Of a stretch of 64,000 nucleotides of DNA, positions 54,388-64,000 are shown one piece after another (within the stretch, counting starts at the first letter, position 1; each line of letters starts with the position of its first letter). The notes beneath the pieces were generated by a model. It had not been told where the DNA came from. It did not search any database and saw nothing but the letters and a program-made list of their open reading frames with translations. Both the position numbers and the translations under genes were made by a program. Source of the DNA: Nymphaea colorata. Its lineage: Eukaryota > Streptophyta > Magnoliopsida > Nymphaeales > Nymphaeaceae. The stretch lies in assembly GCF_008831285.2 (NCBI RefSeq), contig NC_045148.1, forward strand, positions 8,809,001-8,873,000, written 5' to 3'.

Positions 54388-55990
54388 TACAGAGATTGCG
54401 TTACTACAAAGAATCAGCAGAATCAAATCTGATCCGCATAATGTCAAAAAACTGTACAAGACGGATTACCCAAAACAGAAAAATTCTGGAGAATTGTGAT
54501 TCGAAGCATTGTTGCAGGTACTTCAAAGAATTTTTAGTTATCTGATCTGCAAAATGGATCTGCTACAGAATCTAATATTAAGGAAAATTGGGCATGCTCC
54601 AAAGTTTTGAGGCTGCCATTTCTCTCATGCCCTGGTCAGAAGTTTATCTCCATTACTAGTCATTGTCCAACAGCTGAAATGGTGTCTTTATTGTTGAAGG
54701 ATCCTCCTCTTCCTCCCAAGGCCACTTGGAAGAAGTGGGGAAAAAGAGTGTGTTTCCATTGTTGTTTGCATCTATTCTTTCTTTACATATCTTCATCCTT
54801 TGCAACAGACGCAGAGTTCCATATCCCCCAATAGGTTTGCAAGATAACTTTAACTACTATTAGGAAATATTTAGTTCATATAACAAAACCGTAAAACAAT
54901 AACTTCTAACATGTGCTTTCGCTCAAAAGTTAAGGAAATGTTGACAAAGTATTTGGAAATTAGTTGTTTTTTTGGGACTACTGCATTCTCTCGTTTTTAT
55001 GTATTCTGCCCACTTGTTCCCCCTTTGAATTTGTGATGCCTTCAATGGTGTAGATACATAAAACAGAGGAGCAAATGGTTGGGGTCTCTTTACTCCTTGG
55101 TAAAAGGAACCAAATTTTTGTTGGAGGAAAGAGGCCATCAAGTACTCTTCAAACATGTTTATTCTTTTGAAAATTCTCTGAGCTAGTAACCACCAAGAAT
55201 GTAAGGCAATAACAAGAAATCATTCTCCAGCAATGGTTGCTATTGGGTTCTTTCAATTCCTTCATTTCACTATGTTTTCCTATCTACTAGTATGTGCTTG
55301 GGAATGATATTTTGTTTATCCATGTAACTGAGCTCCGTTAATTAACAAGAAGGAGCTTCCAACTCTTCACTGAAACTATTTGAAAATTAGTGACCTTTTG
55401 ACGACATTTTTAGAATATAAAAATTTTGATAAAACAAAAGATTTGCCGCATAATTTCGACGTTGAAACTAATCAACCCATGTGAGACAGTTGAAGGTTTG
55501 AGTATCGAGTCTAAACACTGTATTCATGATAACACAAGTCTTTTGCAATCGCTTTAATGCACCGAATCTTCACATGGACCATCACCTTGCTCCAATTGGC
55601 CATATTGCTTCAAGTGGGAGAGGATATGAATTTACAACTTTTTTAGTAGTGCATTATATGTTTTTCCTAGAGAGAGGCCAGTTGTAAATTCTTCCTGAAA
55701 ACTCATACAAAAATTAGTCATGACATTCTATATGCAACAGTTTTACTTTTTCAATTTTTATCAGCAGGCTAAATATGCATAAGAAAATCAACCTCTACTT
55801 ACAATATCGCACAAATTTATCCTTTAAGGAACAAGCAAATATAAGGAACTATACTTAAATTCGGTAGACAAGAACAAGTACTTAATAATGCCACATAATC
55901 TGTGCATTCCCATCGTTTTGTCCATATTTCAACATCCATAATGTGCATGTGAAATATATATGACAATACTGGCTGAGAGGAGATGACGAA
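53973..55990. other. Intergenic DNA with a long (TA)n tract
   Basis: The (TA)n run spans 54319-54384. Minus-strand frames at 54160-53954 and 55156-54923 read as non-repetitive peptide (for example ALHAQPFISKWFKLVSFMDS; LQQKFGSFYQGVKRPQPFAP) and might be remnants of genes or retroelements, but I do not recognise either. No confident gene. Confidence 0.35.
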
Positions 55991-56179
55991 GATCACTACC
56001 CATCTCATATCAAACACTTTCTACCAACAGCCTTCGTATGCACTCTACATAATAATATCTTTTGAGGGAAACCATGAGCATCTCGGTGTTGATACATGAA
56101 CTGTGCCATTCTTGCAAGATTCAGGGTACAATGCACAATAAGGTGACTTGCAACATCCAAATTAGTAGCTAATTTTGCA

Positions 56180-56380
56180 CAGGAGCAGAGCAAAAAATTT
56201 TTCATGAGGAGGACCAAATTAAAGTTTCTAAATTTTGACAAGGGTCTAAATATCATTTTTCAAAATTTTTATATAGAACAAGTGAAATTTTCTAAAATTT
56301 ACATGTAATTTTTTTTTTTAAAATTTTTTTTTGAGGTGGGCCAGAGCCCATGGGAGGAGCCTACCTTGACTCCACCCCTG
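56180..56380. mobile_element. hAT-like MITE inserted in exon 7 of the terpene synthase pseudogene
   Basis: The left end CAGGAGCAGAGC and the right end in reverse, CAGGGGTGGAGTC, belong to the CAGGGGCGGAGCC family (also 39193-39386 and 62253-62438). The flanking 8-mers ATTTTGCA (56172-56179) and ATTCCGTG (56381-56388) differ only by transitions, compatible with a decayed hAT target duplication. Removing the element and one flank restores ECTE-LATN in the synthase reading. Confidence 0.75.
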
Positions 56381-56715
56381 ATTCCGTGCATTCTTTATCG
56401 AGTCCTTTCCAAGCATTTCTTAGCAAAACCGTCGACACGGTGACGAGCAGCTTCCTCGAACACACCCTTCTCCTTCATGTAACACTGTATACATTTTGCC
56501 ACATCGCCTCTGTCAATTTCATCCTTCATGAATGAAACAAAATCGACTTAGACAGGAAACAACTACTGATCAATTTTTAGATCAAGAAACTTGCAATAAG
56601 TGCTTGAATGGACAAAAAATATATAATCATGAACAATTTATTTATACTTTTAAAGATCACTTGTTAGCTCAGTCAAACTGCACACTGAAGTTGTCACCAA
56701 TTATCATGTCTCTTT

Positions 56716-57820
56716 GATCCTAGCTCACCTTGAAAACATTCATATGACAAGAAAAGCTGTTTGATTAACTTTGAGGTGCATCTAGAATATCTCTCTTGGA
56801 GTTTCAAAGAAAACAAGCTTACCACAGGATCAATGTCGCTTTCATCCGCCAACCCCCTCTCGTTTTCCACTTGGGGATCAATGTTGCTTTTTGTCAGTTC
56901 CAAACACCCCATGTTCCGGCCCCTAACCCACAACCAGGAAACAGTCCTTCGGAAGAGATACTCTGGACACCAAACTAAAGTAGCTTCCAAGAAAGGATAA
57001 AAGAAAAAAGTAAAGAAAAGTGGAAACAATACTGTTTGCAAATTGCGTGATTGGTCTAACAAGACAATCCAATATTTGAGAGAATAAACTGAAACCTGAC
57101 CTGATTTATGGAAAGGTATCTAAATGGTTGAAGTTTGGAATCTTGGATTTTAAATCTACGAATCTGATGTGGATCAGACATAACATGCTTTTGCTGATAT
57201 GACAAAAGATCCTTGTTAAAATCCAGGGTTATCAAACTAAGGATCCTAGGTCGGACCTAAGATCCACAATTAAGATCCTTCTTTCATTTTGTATTGAAAA
57301 AGCCGTATTTAAGATAGACAGGACGAGGGGCTGATCTTAAATAGAAGGTTTTCAAATCTGAACGATCTCAAATCCGAAGCTATCAAAAGCATGCCCCCTG
57401 CATTCATGCAGGCAAAGATGTTGACCATTTGAACCTTTTTATGAATGATACAAAATGGGGAGCCAACAGATTTGGAACAAAAGATTTTTACTAAACTTGG
57501 TCTCAATCAAGGCTACCCTTGCTGCTAGAGGTGTAAACTTATTGGGTGCTCTTAGAAGGTGGATTCGTTAATTTTGAGCATGGGCACCTTTTGTTTTCGT
57601 ATATCTCTACTTGTGAGTACTGGAGAAGGTATTTTGTGATTAAGATATAAAGTGATAGCCACATGTACATGCAAACCACTAGGATTTATTATTAAGTGAA
57701 TCACATATATTGTGCTTCACGTTATATGCCGACACTCTTATTTGTGCCAATTTTTATTTATATCTCAAATATATTTAAACGATTTTCATTGGCTTTTCAA
57801 ATAAAAAGTATTTTGATATT
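56716..57820. other. Insertion in intron 6 of the terpene synthase pseudogene, with an unrecognised open frame
   Basis: The matching intron of the neighbouring copy is about 350 bp and aligns to the edges of this one, so roughly 1.1 kb was added. On the minus strand about 57000-56835 reads CPEYLFRRTVSWLWVRGRNM, GCLELTKSNIDPQVENERGL, ADESDIDPV and then meets a good donor (GTG/GTAAGC). This could be an exon carried in by a transposon. 57100-57400 resembles the repeat at 17430. I do not recognise the peptide. Confidence 0.4.
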
Positions 57821-57995
57821 TTCTAAATAAGTCAATTTGTCTTGGTATATCTCAATTTATTTTTTCCATCAGAAAAGTGCTAAGTTTTCTAACTTATAAA
57901 GCCATTAAAGCAAGTTATTTCTTTCCTGTTTTCTTTGGAAGGATGGAAGATTAGAGTGAACCTTAGAAGTTCCGAGGTCATTATGAAGCAGCATG

Positions 57996-58514
57996 TAGGG
58001 GTGAACACGAGCCAAGTCGAGCTCGAGTTCAGTCAGCTTGAGCTTGGCTCGACTAATGAAAGCTCAACTCGGCTCGAGCTCGGGAATAGTTTGACGAAAG
58101 CAGCTCAAGCTTGACTCGATAGTTACGTGTTGAGCTCGAGATCGACTCGATTAAGGCTCGGCAAACTCGTTTGAATAGAGTTGATATTCATCGTTACGTG
58201 CTGAGCTCGAACTGCGATTAAGGCTCCACAAACTCGCTTGAATAGAATTGGTATTCATCATTACGTGTTGAGTTTGAGCTCAACTCGACTAAGGCTCGAC
58301 AAGCTCGTAAACTCGTTTGAATATATCAACTTGATCAAGTCTCGACAAACTCAATTATGGCTCGAGCTCGACTCAACAGTTATGCGTTGAGCTTGAACTC
58401 AACTTGATTATTTGAACAAGTCAATCCATGAAATCGACCTAGACTTATTAAGCAAATGACTCGCTCGAACTTGTTCACGAGCCGAGCTTTAACGAGTCGA
58501 GCTTTTCAACCCTA
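57996..58514. mobile_element. hAT-like non-autonomous element in exon 6 of the terpene synthase pseudogene, 519 bp
   Basis: Ends TAGGGGTGAACACGAGCC and, in reverse, TAGGGTTGAAAAGCTCG are inverted repeats. The flanking 8-mers GCAGCATG (57988-57995) and GCCGCATG (58515-58522) match at seven of eight positions. The interior is almost wholly CTCGAGCTCGA-type words. It splits the codons for VMRL and HNDLGTS of the synthase. Composition differs from the GGATTC element at 46923, but the TAGGG(G/A)TG terminus is shared. Confidence 0.8.
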
Positions 58515-58610
58515 GCCGCATGACCATGGAAGACATCTTTATAAGGTTGAAGTAATGGTGTACGTTCATGGCGGCATTTTCCTTCATCTCATGTTGCACA
58601 ACAAAGTAAG

Positions 58611-58782
58611 CGTGAGTCAAGGCTGCACGTTCCGATACGGAAATCCATGCATTATCCAAGTGCTATTCTACCACGGGTGTATACCAATTGTATAAACGTG
58701 AGTCAAGGCTGCGCGTTCCGATATGGAAATCCATGCATTATCCAAGTGCTATTCTACCACGGGTGTATACCTATTGTATAAC
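58611..58782. repeat. 86-bp tandem duplication in exon 6 of the pseudogene
   Basis: Copies 58611-58696 and 58697-58782 both begin CGTGAGTCAAGGCTGC and differ at only a few sites. Each encodes TPVVE*HLDNAWISIS on the minus strand. Both share the same TAG stop, so the stop predates the duplication. Confidence 0.88.
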
Positions 58783-59059
58783 AAACAAACGACGACTGTT
58801 AATTGCATTGAATCTAAAAAAAAGAAAAGAAAAAAAAGCTTGGTGCTGATGTTAAATTTTAGTAGATGATTAATACGATTTAGTGTACCATATTAAGAAA
58901 GATAAAGAATATATATTTACCGCTCTTTTCAAGTGTACTAAGATGTTGGATCCTTTGTCCCGCATGAAATCATAGGCAAATTCATTGGTTGTGTTATAGA
59001 GAGCTAGGAAGCACAATCGCATCTAGGCATCCTTTTAATTTTAACCTAGTTTTTCTTCG

Positions 59060-59400
59060 TTATGTTGTGTTATAGAGAAACTAGAATATTCACATATGAA
59101 ATTTCTTTTTCTAGGTACGACCTATTGCTTACCATGTCTAACAGTTCTAGATTTCAGTCGAAAGTGGTTCCATGTATTTTTATTGGATACGGTAGTTGGC
59201 ACAAAGAGCACTTGTGCTTGATCCAAAAGGCTAATGGCATACATATTTCTCATCATGATGAGGATGTTCAGGGACTTGATGGTCTCTTGATCATTCAGAA
59301 CCAAATTCATTCAAAGAAGCAGTCACTAATGAACATTTGCATCAAGATATGCAGTGCGAGATGCAGACACTTGAGCAAAATCACCCATACTAGTGGCTTA
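59060..59400 (+). pseudogene. Ty1/Copia polyprotein remnant
   Basis: Reading on the plus strand gives MSNSSRFQSKVVPCIFIGYG, then HKEHLCLIQKANGIHISHHD, the conserved region after the Copia integrase (usually KCVFLGY...GYKCYDP...SRDV). After a frame change come EAVTNEHLHQDMQCEMQTLE and QNHPY, the start of the reverse-transcriptase domain (AM..EM.ALE.N.TW). Frameshifts and a stop show it is dead. No LTRs were identified. It abuts the point where exon 5 of the terpene synthase pseudogene is cut off. Confidence 0.7.
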
Positions 59401-60790
59401 TTGATTTATATATTACTAGCTTTTCTTGTTGGCGATAAACTCAAAGGTATGGAAGGCTTTCGTCTCTACGTGGATCTCTTAGGAAATATAACGAACACTT
59501 GGTATACACAGGTAATAAACCCTTCGATAAGATAAAATCTCAAATATCCAGCACCTCAATCAATGAGAATACAATAAAAGAACAACAGCAAACTATAAAA
59601 GAGATCGGACAAAGGAAAAAAAAAACTCCAATTTATGTGAAAATGGGTTTAGAAATGGATCCTCTCTATAGTGCCTGCCATTGCCACTGAACTTAGATCT
59701 TTACGAGGACCTTTGACAGTAGTAACAGTCCCATGAATCTGTTCCAAAAATTGGTTAAGATTCATGGAAGCTTGTTACATTGTTTCATAAATCTGCCTCA
59801 TTTTCTGAGCTGATTAGCATTCGCAAGCGTTTAGTGGGAAAAGCAAAGAAAAACGATTCAGCGAAAATGGTAATATCAAGGCCTCAAGAACCATGTCACC
59901 ATTGTTTATTTTCCGGATGGGCAGGATCCCCGTGCCCCTTTACTTTCCAGCAGATGCAGGTAAAATGACCGATGAATTTGATAAATTAAACAAGACAGAA
60001 ATGAACGTGTGATCAGTTGCGCTTTTGAACAATGGATGAATTAGAAAGACAATGTTAATAGAAAGGCCAAGCAGCTGGGCTTTCAAGCAATAAACAACAA
60101 TTTGAATGAAAGGGCTGCAATATGTATCTATCAATGATAGAAAGACAGAAACAGATGCGTCCATTGCCTTCTAAGTTCTCGAGGAATTTTGAAAGGGGCG
60201 CGTAATATTCAAGACCAAGTAATTACTTTTCAAGTGACCGATCGAAAGAAATTATAGCCACAAATAGAGGGGGGAAGTCAGAATTAATTAATTAAAAATG
60301 ATAAGTCATGTAGAAGGTCCACTCATTTCTTCACCTTCTTTCTTCCATTCAAAATCATGCTGGCACTTTTACTTAACATTGTTGCTGTATTGGAGAAATA
60401 CAGAATCTTTTTCTTGGAAACCTGGATCTGAATCATCTGATATATGTAGAAGACTCAGTCAATTCAATTTTCGCAAAAAAATTCTAGTTCTGAACTTTCA
60501 AGGATCAGTATAAACAGTTTTGAAGAATTACGATGCAGGCTTTTTCTCTGCTTCTTTCTAGGGCCGGATTGCTTCATATAAATGAGTCCGGAAAATTGTG
60601 AAATAAATGTATCCATATGACTGGAAATGGTTTCTTCGGATAAACAGGCAGATGCATGGTAGCAGTAATACCCAGAAGGCTGGTCGATCTTTACAGAGGA
60701 TCACCGAATCGCCGAATCCCCGCGAAGGGGGAAGGGCAGAAAAAAATTGACTATTACGTATTTCAAGCTACATAATGGCAATTGCTTCAT
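59401..60790. other. Intergenic DNA
   Basis: 59710-59805 is a decayed copy of the ATTCATGAA MITE family (AGTAACAGTCCCATGAATCT). Short open frames carry no motif. Confidence 0.4.
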
Positions 60791-60793
60791 CAA

Positions 60794-60875
60794 GTGGACG
60801 TGCCGGAGTGGTTATCGGGCATGACTAGAAATCATGTGGGCTCTGCCCGCGCAGGTTCGAATCCTGCCGTCCACG
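60794..60875 (+). tRNA. tRNA-Ser(AGA)
   Basis: An 82-nt type II cloverleaf. The acceptor stem GTGGACG pairs with CGTCCAC (60868-60874) with discriminator G. The anticodon arm CATGA-CTAGAAA-TCATG displays AGA, and the long variable arm GGGCTCTGCCC is typical of serine tRNAs. The T arm is GCAGG-TTCGAAT-CCTGC. A box (TGCCGGAGTGG) and B box (GGTTCGAATCC) are present, and a T-rich stretch follows (TTTCTCCTTTTC). There is no intron. The minus-strand open frame across it is a shadow. Confidence 0.96.
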
Positions 60876-61689
60876 TTTCTCCTTTTCTTTATGTTGCCAT
60901 TACTTTTCCCCCCACCTGTCGCTACGTTATTTGCAATTTTAAATGCTAATCCTTCCCTGTCATTGTCATCAAAGCAAAATAGTTGAACTCTTATCATAAG
61001 TTTATGAAAAATTGGCTTTACACAACTCATAAAGTGCTTATGTCACTCTATTAACCTTTTCCTTTCTCCTTTGTTCGTTGGCAAATTTAGTTCTCAGCAG
61101 AGACATTCAAGCAAACTGTAAACATGAATTTATCGATCGATGGCGATATGAACTGGAAAAAGATTTATTCATAAGTCAAAAAAGAATTTTGAAAAACATT
61201 TGTTATTATAATTTCAATTTTTATTGAGGTGACGGCTACCCCATTCAATAACAAATTTTTAGCAAAAAACAAATGAACGGCATTGACCAAAGACTATACG
61301 AATATTCTTTATATTGCATAGGTTCTTTTGCTAATTATCCAAATTATTTTGCAATTTACTTTATTAGATGCCTTTATTAATGGGTCTGGTCTCATATAAA
61401 ATCGCATTAAAGTAAGTTACATTTAAAATTAATCTCTTTTGAAGTGCTTATTCAAAAGTTTGACCCAATGGACGCGATGTCCATACTTCAACTCCGAGAA
61501 GTATAGTGAGCAAAACACTGTAAACTTTCACGTGCTGCAAAGCCTTGAATCTTCTTGCATTGCAGTGATAAAAATAGTACTCTTACTTTCAGATAGATCA
61601 ATATAAACATATAATAGAAGGATTTCAATTGTATATATATGAAGTATGAACAGCATATTGATACACTAAAGTTGCAAAAATTGTAAAAA
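60876..61689. other. Intergenic DNA
   Basis: AT-rich, no gene or conserved RNA seen. Confidence 0.45.
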
Positions 61690-62045
61690 TGAGGGACATC
61701 AATATATCTGTCTTTTGATCGGAATACCAACCCAGACATTAAAAAAAAAAATCAGATATGAAATAAAAAGCAATATCCAATTAAGAAAGTGGATGAGACT
61801 CATATTTAAGAAATGACATCAGATTAGATACAGATTTAGGTCTATATAAAAAGTTAATACGATTTGTATTTGGATCGAATTTAGTAGTTAATAAATATAT
61901 TATATTTAAAGATTTTACATTTTGAAAAGTCAGTCAGAATTTAAAATCGCATTCTTACTCAAGTGTGAATTTAAAAATGAGATTCAGATCGGATTTTGGA
62001 TTTGGATTCAAATATGGTCTTTCCTCATGCATATTGGAATGCCAA
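61690..62045. repeat. Decayed copy of the GGATTT-rich hAT-like family
   Basis: Starts GAGGGACATCAATATATCTG and contains CAGATTTAGGTC, GATTCAGATCGGATTTTGG. Its end (GGAATGCCAACATG) is a weak inverted match to its start. It resembles 45526-45793. Termini and target duplication are not clear. Confidence 0.4.
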
Positions 62046-62252
62046 CATGTAACGAGTTGGGTGTTACAGGTTGATACACACAATCAAGGGGAATATCAGA
62101 TCTGATGTCACAATATCAGCATGTACAATCTTTAATTTTTTTTAGTAAAATTCTTGTCACAACGGAATATTGCGTAATGCCAGATTCCGTGACTTTAACT
62201 CTCGTATTAAGGTTCCATAATGGCTGCAGAAATCTTGGTACTAAAGTTTAAG

Positions 62253-62438
62253 TGTTTGTGGAACTAGAATTTTTTCATGAGGGGAGCCGAATTAAAGTTT
62301 CTAAATTTTGACACAAGTTAAAATATCATTTTTCAAAATTTTTATATAGGACAAGTAAAATTTTCTAAAGTTTAAATGTAAATTAAAAGGAAATTGAAGC
62401 GGGGCCAGGGCCCATGCATGCCCCCTGGTTCCGCCCTT
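62253..62438. mobile_element. Short non-autonomous element, CAGGGGCGGAGCC family
   Basis: From TTTTTTCATGAGGGGAGCC to GGGCCAGGGCCCATGCATGC and CTGGTTCCGCCCTT. The block from TTAAAGTTTCTAAATTTTGA to AAATTTTTATATAGGACAAG is nearly identical to 56213-56280. It lies about 340 bp downstream of the terpene synthase stop. Confidence 0.6.
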
Positions 62439-62780
62439 GTTTGTCTGCAGCTACAACTTTCCACCTAATTTAAACTAAAGTTACACCGCTACAGCAAAGT
62501 TCCAACCATTCAAACGGGCTCCAAGTCAATCTCGTGCAACAATTAATACAAAGTATCAATTCTTTCCTTGTGAATTTCTAACCTTAGCCAAACAACCTGC
62601 TACTTCATTAGATAAAACTGGTTTCTAAAGGGCACAACATGTGATCTCTCCATCCCCATTCTTATCTCCATATTTCACCTCCCATGATCTCCGTGTAAAT
62701 AATATAATACCATATAGGAGATGATGGTCGTCATGATAATGACATGGCTGGATATGATGAAGATGATCATCCGTCTCGTA

Positions 62781-64000
62781 TCAAACACTTTCCACCATCA
62801 ATCTCAGTATACTCTCTGCAGGATAATCTCTCCCTAGAAAACCATGACCATCTCCATGTTGATACATGAACTGTGCCATTCTTGCAACATTCAGGGCACA
62901 ATGTACAAATGGGTGATTAGTGCCATTAGAAGTAGCTTCGGCACATTCATTATGGATTCTTTTCCAAGCATTTCTTAGCAGACCGTCAATATGTTGACGA
63001 GCAGCTTCCTCTGACACACTCGTCTCCTTCATGTAACACAGTATGCATTTGGGCACGTCTCCTCTTTCAATCTCATCCTTCAAAAAATGTAGGTAAAATT
63101 TTGTCACTTAAGAGGAAGAAAATCTCTACATATTAATTATTAGCTCATGAAGACAGTAACATGTGCAGTAATGGAGAAAAAAGATCTAGCGACAGACAAT
63201 TTATTTATAATTTGGAGAAAAAGTTATCTCTTCAATCAAACTAGATGAAGTTTTCAACAACTTATCATGTATCTTTCAAAATCAGATATTTTCTTAGCGT
63301 ATCTCAAATTATTTTTCAGTTAAAAAAGGAACAGAGGGTTGAGCTAAAATCTCCACTAAAAAAAGAGGGTTCTTTTCATACTTTTCCTTTCGTCTTGATT
63401 TATTTTGGAAGATGGAAAAAGTGAATGACCTTAGAAGTTCCAAGATCATCATGAAGCCGCACAACTAGGGATGACATCTTTATGAGGTTGGAGTAATGGT
63501 CTAAGCTCATGGCAGCATCTTCCTTCGTGTCATGCTGCAAAAAGACAATAATTGTGAACCAAACCCAGAGCTATTCCTAGAGAACCCCACGCATTATCCA
63601 AATATTCTTCCACTGTGGGCGTATGTCCATTGTAGAACCACTTTGCCTCCACCAAGTATGACTTGCCCTGATCAGCCCACTGGAACAAATGATGAATGTT
63701 AATTGCAAAGACTCTAAAAGGCCATGTCACTGAAATATGATAAATTTTAGTAAGTCAATATGTTATTAAGAAAGATAAATATATATTCACCGCTCTTGTC
63801 AAGTAGCCTAAGATGTTTTGACCTTTGTCCCGCATGAAATCATAGACAAATTGATTGGTTGTGTTAAAGAGCGCAAGGAAACACATCCGCATATACTGAG
63901 GAAGTTTATCAATATATCCAACATCCCATCTGCAAAATTCATTAATCCAGCAAATCAAGGAGGATCTGAATGGTTAATATATATCAAAGAATATGGAATA
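62781..64000 (-). CDS. Terpene synthase, C-terminal part (exons 5-7; 5' part outside the window; one frameshift)
   Basis: Class I terpene synthase; converts a prenyl diphosphate to a terpene by metal-dependent ionisation. Exon 5, 63929-63791 (139 bp): WDVGYIDKLPQYMRMCFLAL, FNTTNQFVYDFMRDKGQNIL. Exon 6, 63679-63430: WADQGKSYLVEAKWFYNGHT, PTVEEYLDNAWGSLGIALGL, VHNY, then after a one-base shift HDTKEDAAMSLDHYSNLIKM and LHDDLGTSK. Exon 7, 63077-62781: DEIERGDVPKCILCYMKETS to RMAQFMYQHGDGHG and the stop. The second metal-binding (NSE/DTE) motif DDLGTSKDE spans exons 6 and 7. The DDXXD motif lies in an exon beyond 64000. Exon 6 is 250 bp against the usual 249 in this family, and the extra base is in the T5 run at 63539-63543. 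So this is either a recent pseudogene or a sequence error. Subfamily and product cannot be told from this part. Confidence 0.88.

Larger units (their letters stand above)
56005..59022 (-). pseudogene. Terpene synthase pseudogene (exons 5-7), multiply interrupted
   Basis: It matches the adjacent terpene synthase (62781-64000) exon by exon. Exon 5 remnant 59022-58921: RLCFLALYNTTNEFAYDFMR, DKGSNILVHLKRA. Exon 6, 58782-57962: YTPVVE*HLDNAWISISERA, then FVVQHEMKENAAMNVHHYFN, LIKMSSMVMRL, an insertion, then HNDLGTSK, which with exon 7 forms an NSE/DTE-type metal-binding motif. Exon 7, 56523-56005: DEIDRGDVAKCIQCYMKEKG, a frameshift, LLRNAWKGLDKECTE, an insertion, then VHCTLNLARMAQFMYQHRDA. Lesions are a stop and an 86-bp duplication in exon 6, hAT-like insertions in exons 6 and 7, an extra T in exon 7, loss of the normal stop, and loss of everything 5' of exon 5, where a Copia remnant begins. 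Intron 6 is enlarged by about 1.1 kb. Confidence 0.9.

Noticed and set aside
60812-61030. Minus-strand 72-codon frame
   Set aside because: It overlaps the tRNA-Ser gene in antisense and ends in translation of the tRNA itself.

Overview
This is a nuclear window from a flowering plant. The evidence is GT-AG introns, long AT-rich intergenic DNA, many (TA)n and (CT)n microsatellites, a tRNA gene with internal promoter boxes, and plant-specific families (MORF RNA-editing factor, bHLH112-type factor, nepenthesin-like aspartic protease, terpene synthase). The species cannot be read from the sequence. An early-diverging angiosperm such as a water lily is only a guess.

Layout. 1-5 kb: intergenic, with a decayed hAT transposase (about 940-2640). 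About 5.07-5.33 kb: a possible first exon of an unrecognised minus-strand gene. 6.39-6.82 kb: a Tourist-like MITE. 6.96-12.0 kb: a spliced SF3B5 (SF3b10) gene or near-intact copy, with an unresolved start codon. 12-28.8 kb: mostly intergenic, with MITEs, microsatellites and one possible unrecognised transcript near 19 kb. 28.98-32.30 kb: a complete seven-exon bHLH112-type gene. 32.3-41.9 kb: intergenic. 41.9-43.9 kb: a two-exon aspartic protease on the minus strand, with a decayed copy of its 3' end just downstream. 44-49.8 kb: repeats, including one hAT-like element nested in another. 50.0-52.8 kb: a four-exon MORF9-type gene with a frame break in the transit-peptide region. 55.9-59.0 kb: a terpene synthase pseudogene broken by two transposon insertions, an 86-bp tandem duplication and frameshifts, abutting a Copia remnant. 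60.79-60.88 kb: tRNA-Ser(AGA). 62.78-64.0 kb: the 3' half of a second terpene synthase that runs off the window and carries a one-base frameshift in one exon.

The genes do not form a pathway. SF3B5 serves pre-mRNA splicing, MORF9 serves plastid RNA editing, bHLH112-type is a transcription factor, the protease is probably secreted, and the terpene synthases are specialised metabolism in a tandem array. I found no clearly undescribed biological system. The most informative structures are the serially interrupted terpene synthase pseudogene, the nested non-autonomous hAT-like elements with readable 8-bp target duplications, and the three apparent frame or start lesions in otherwise well-conserved genes.
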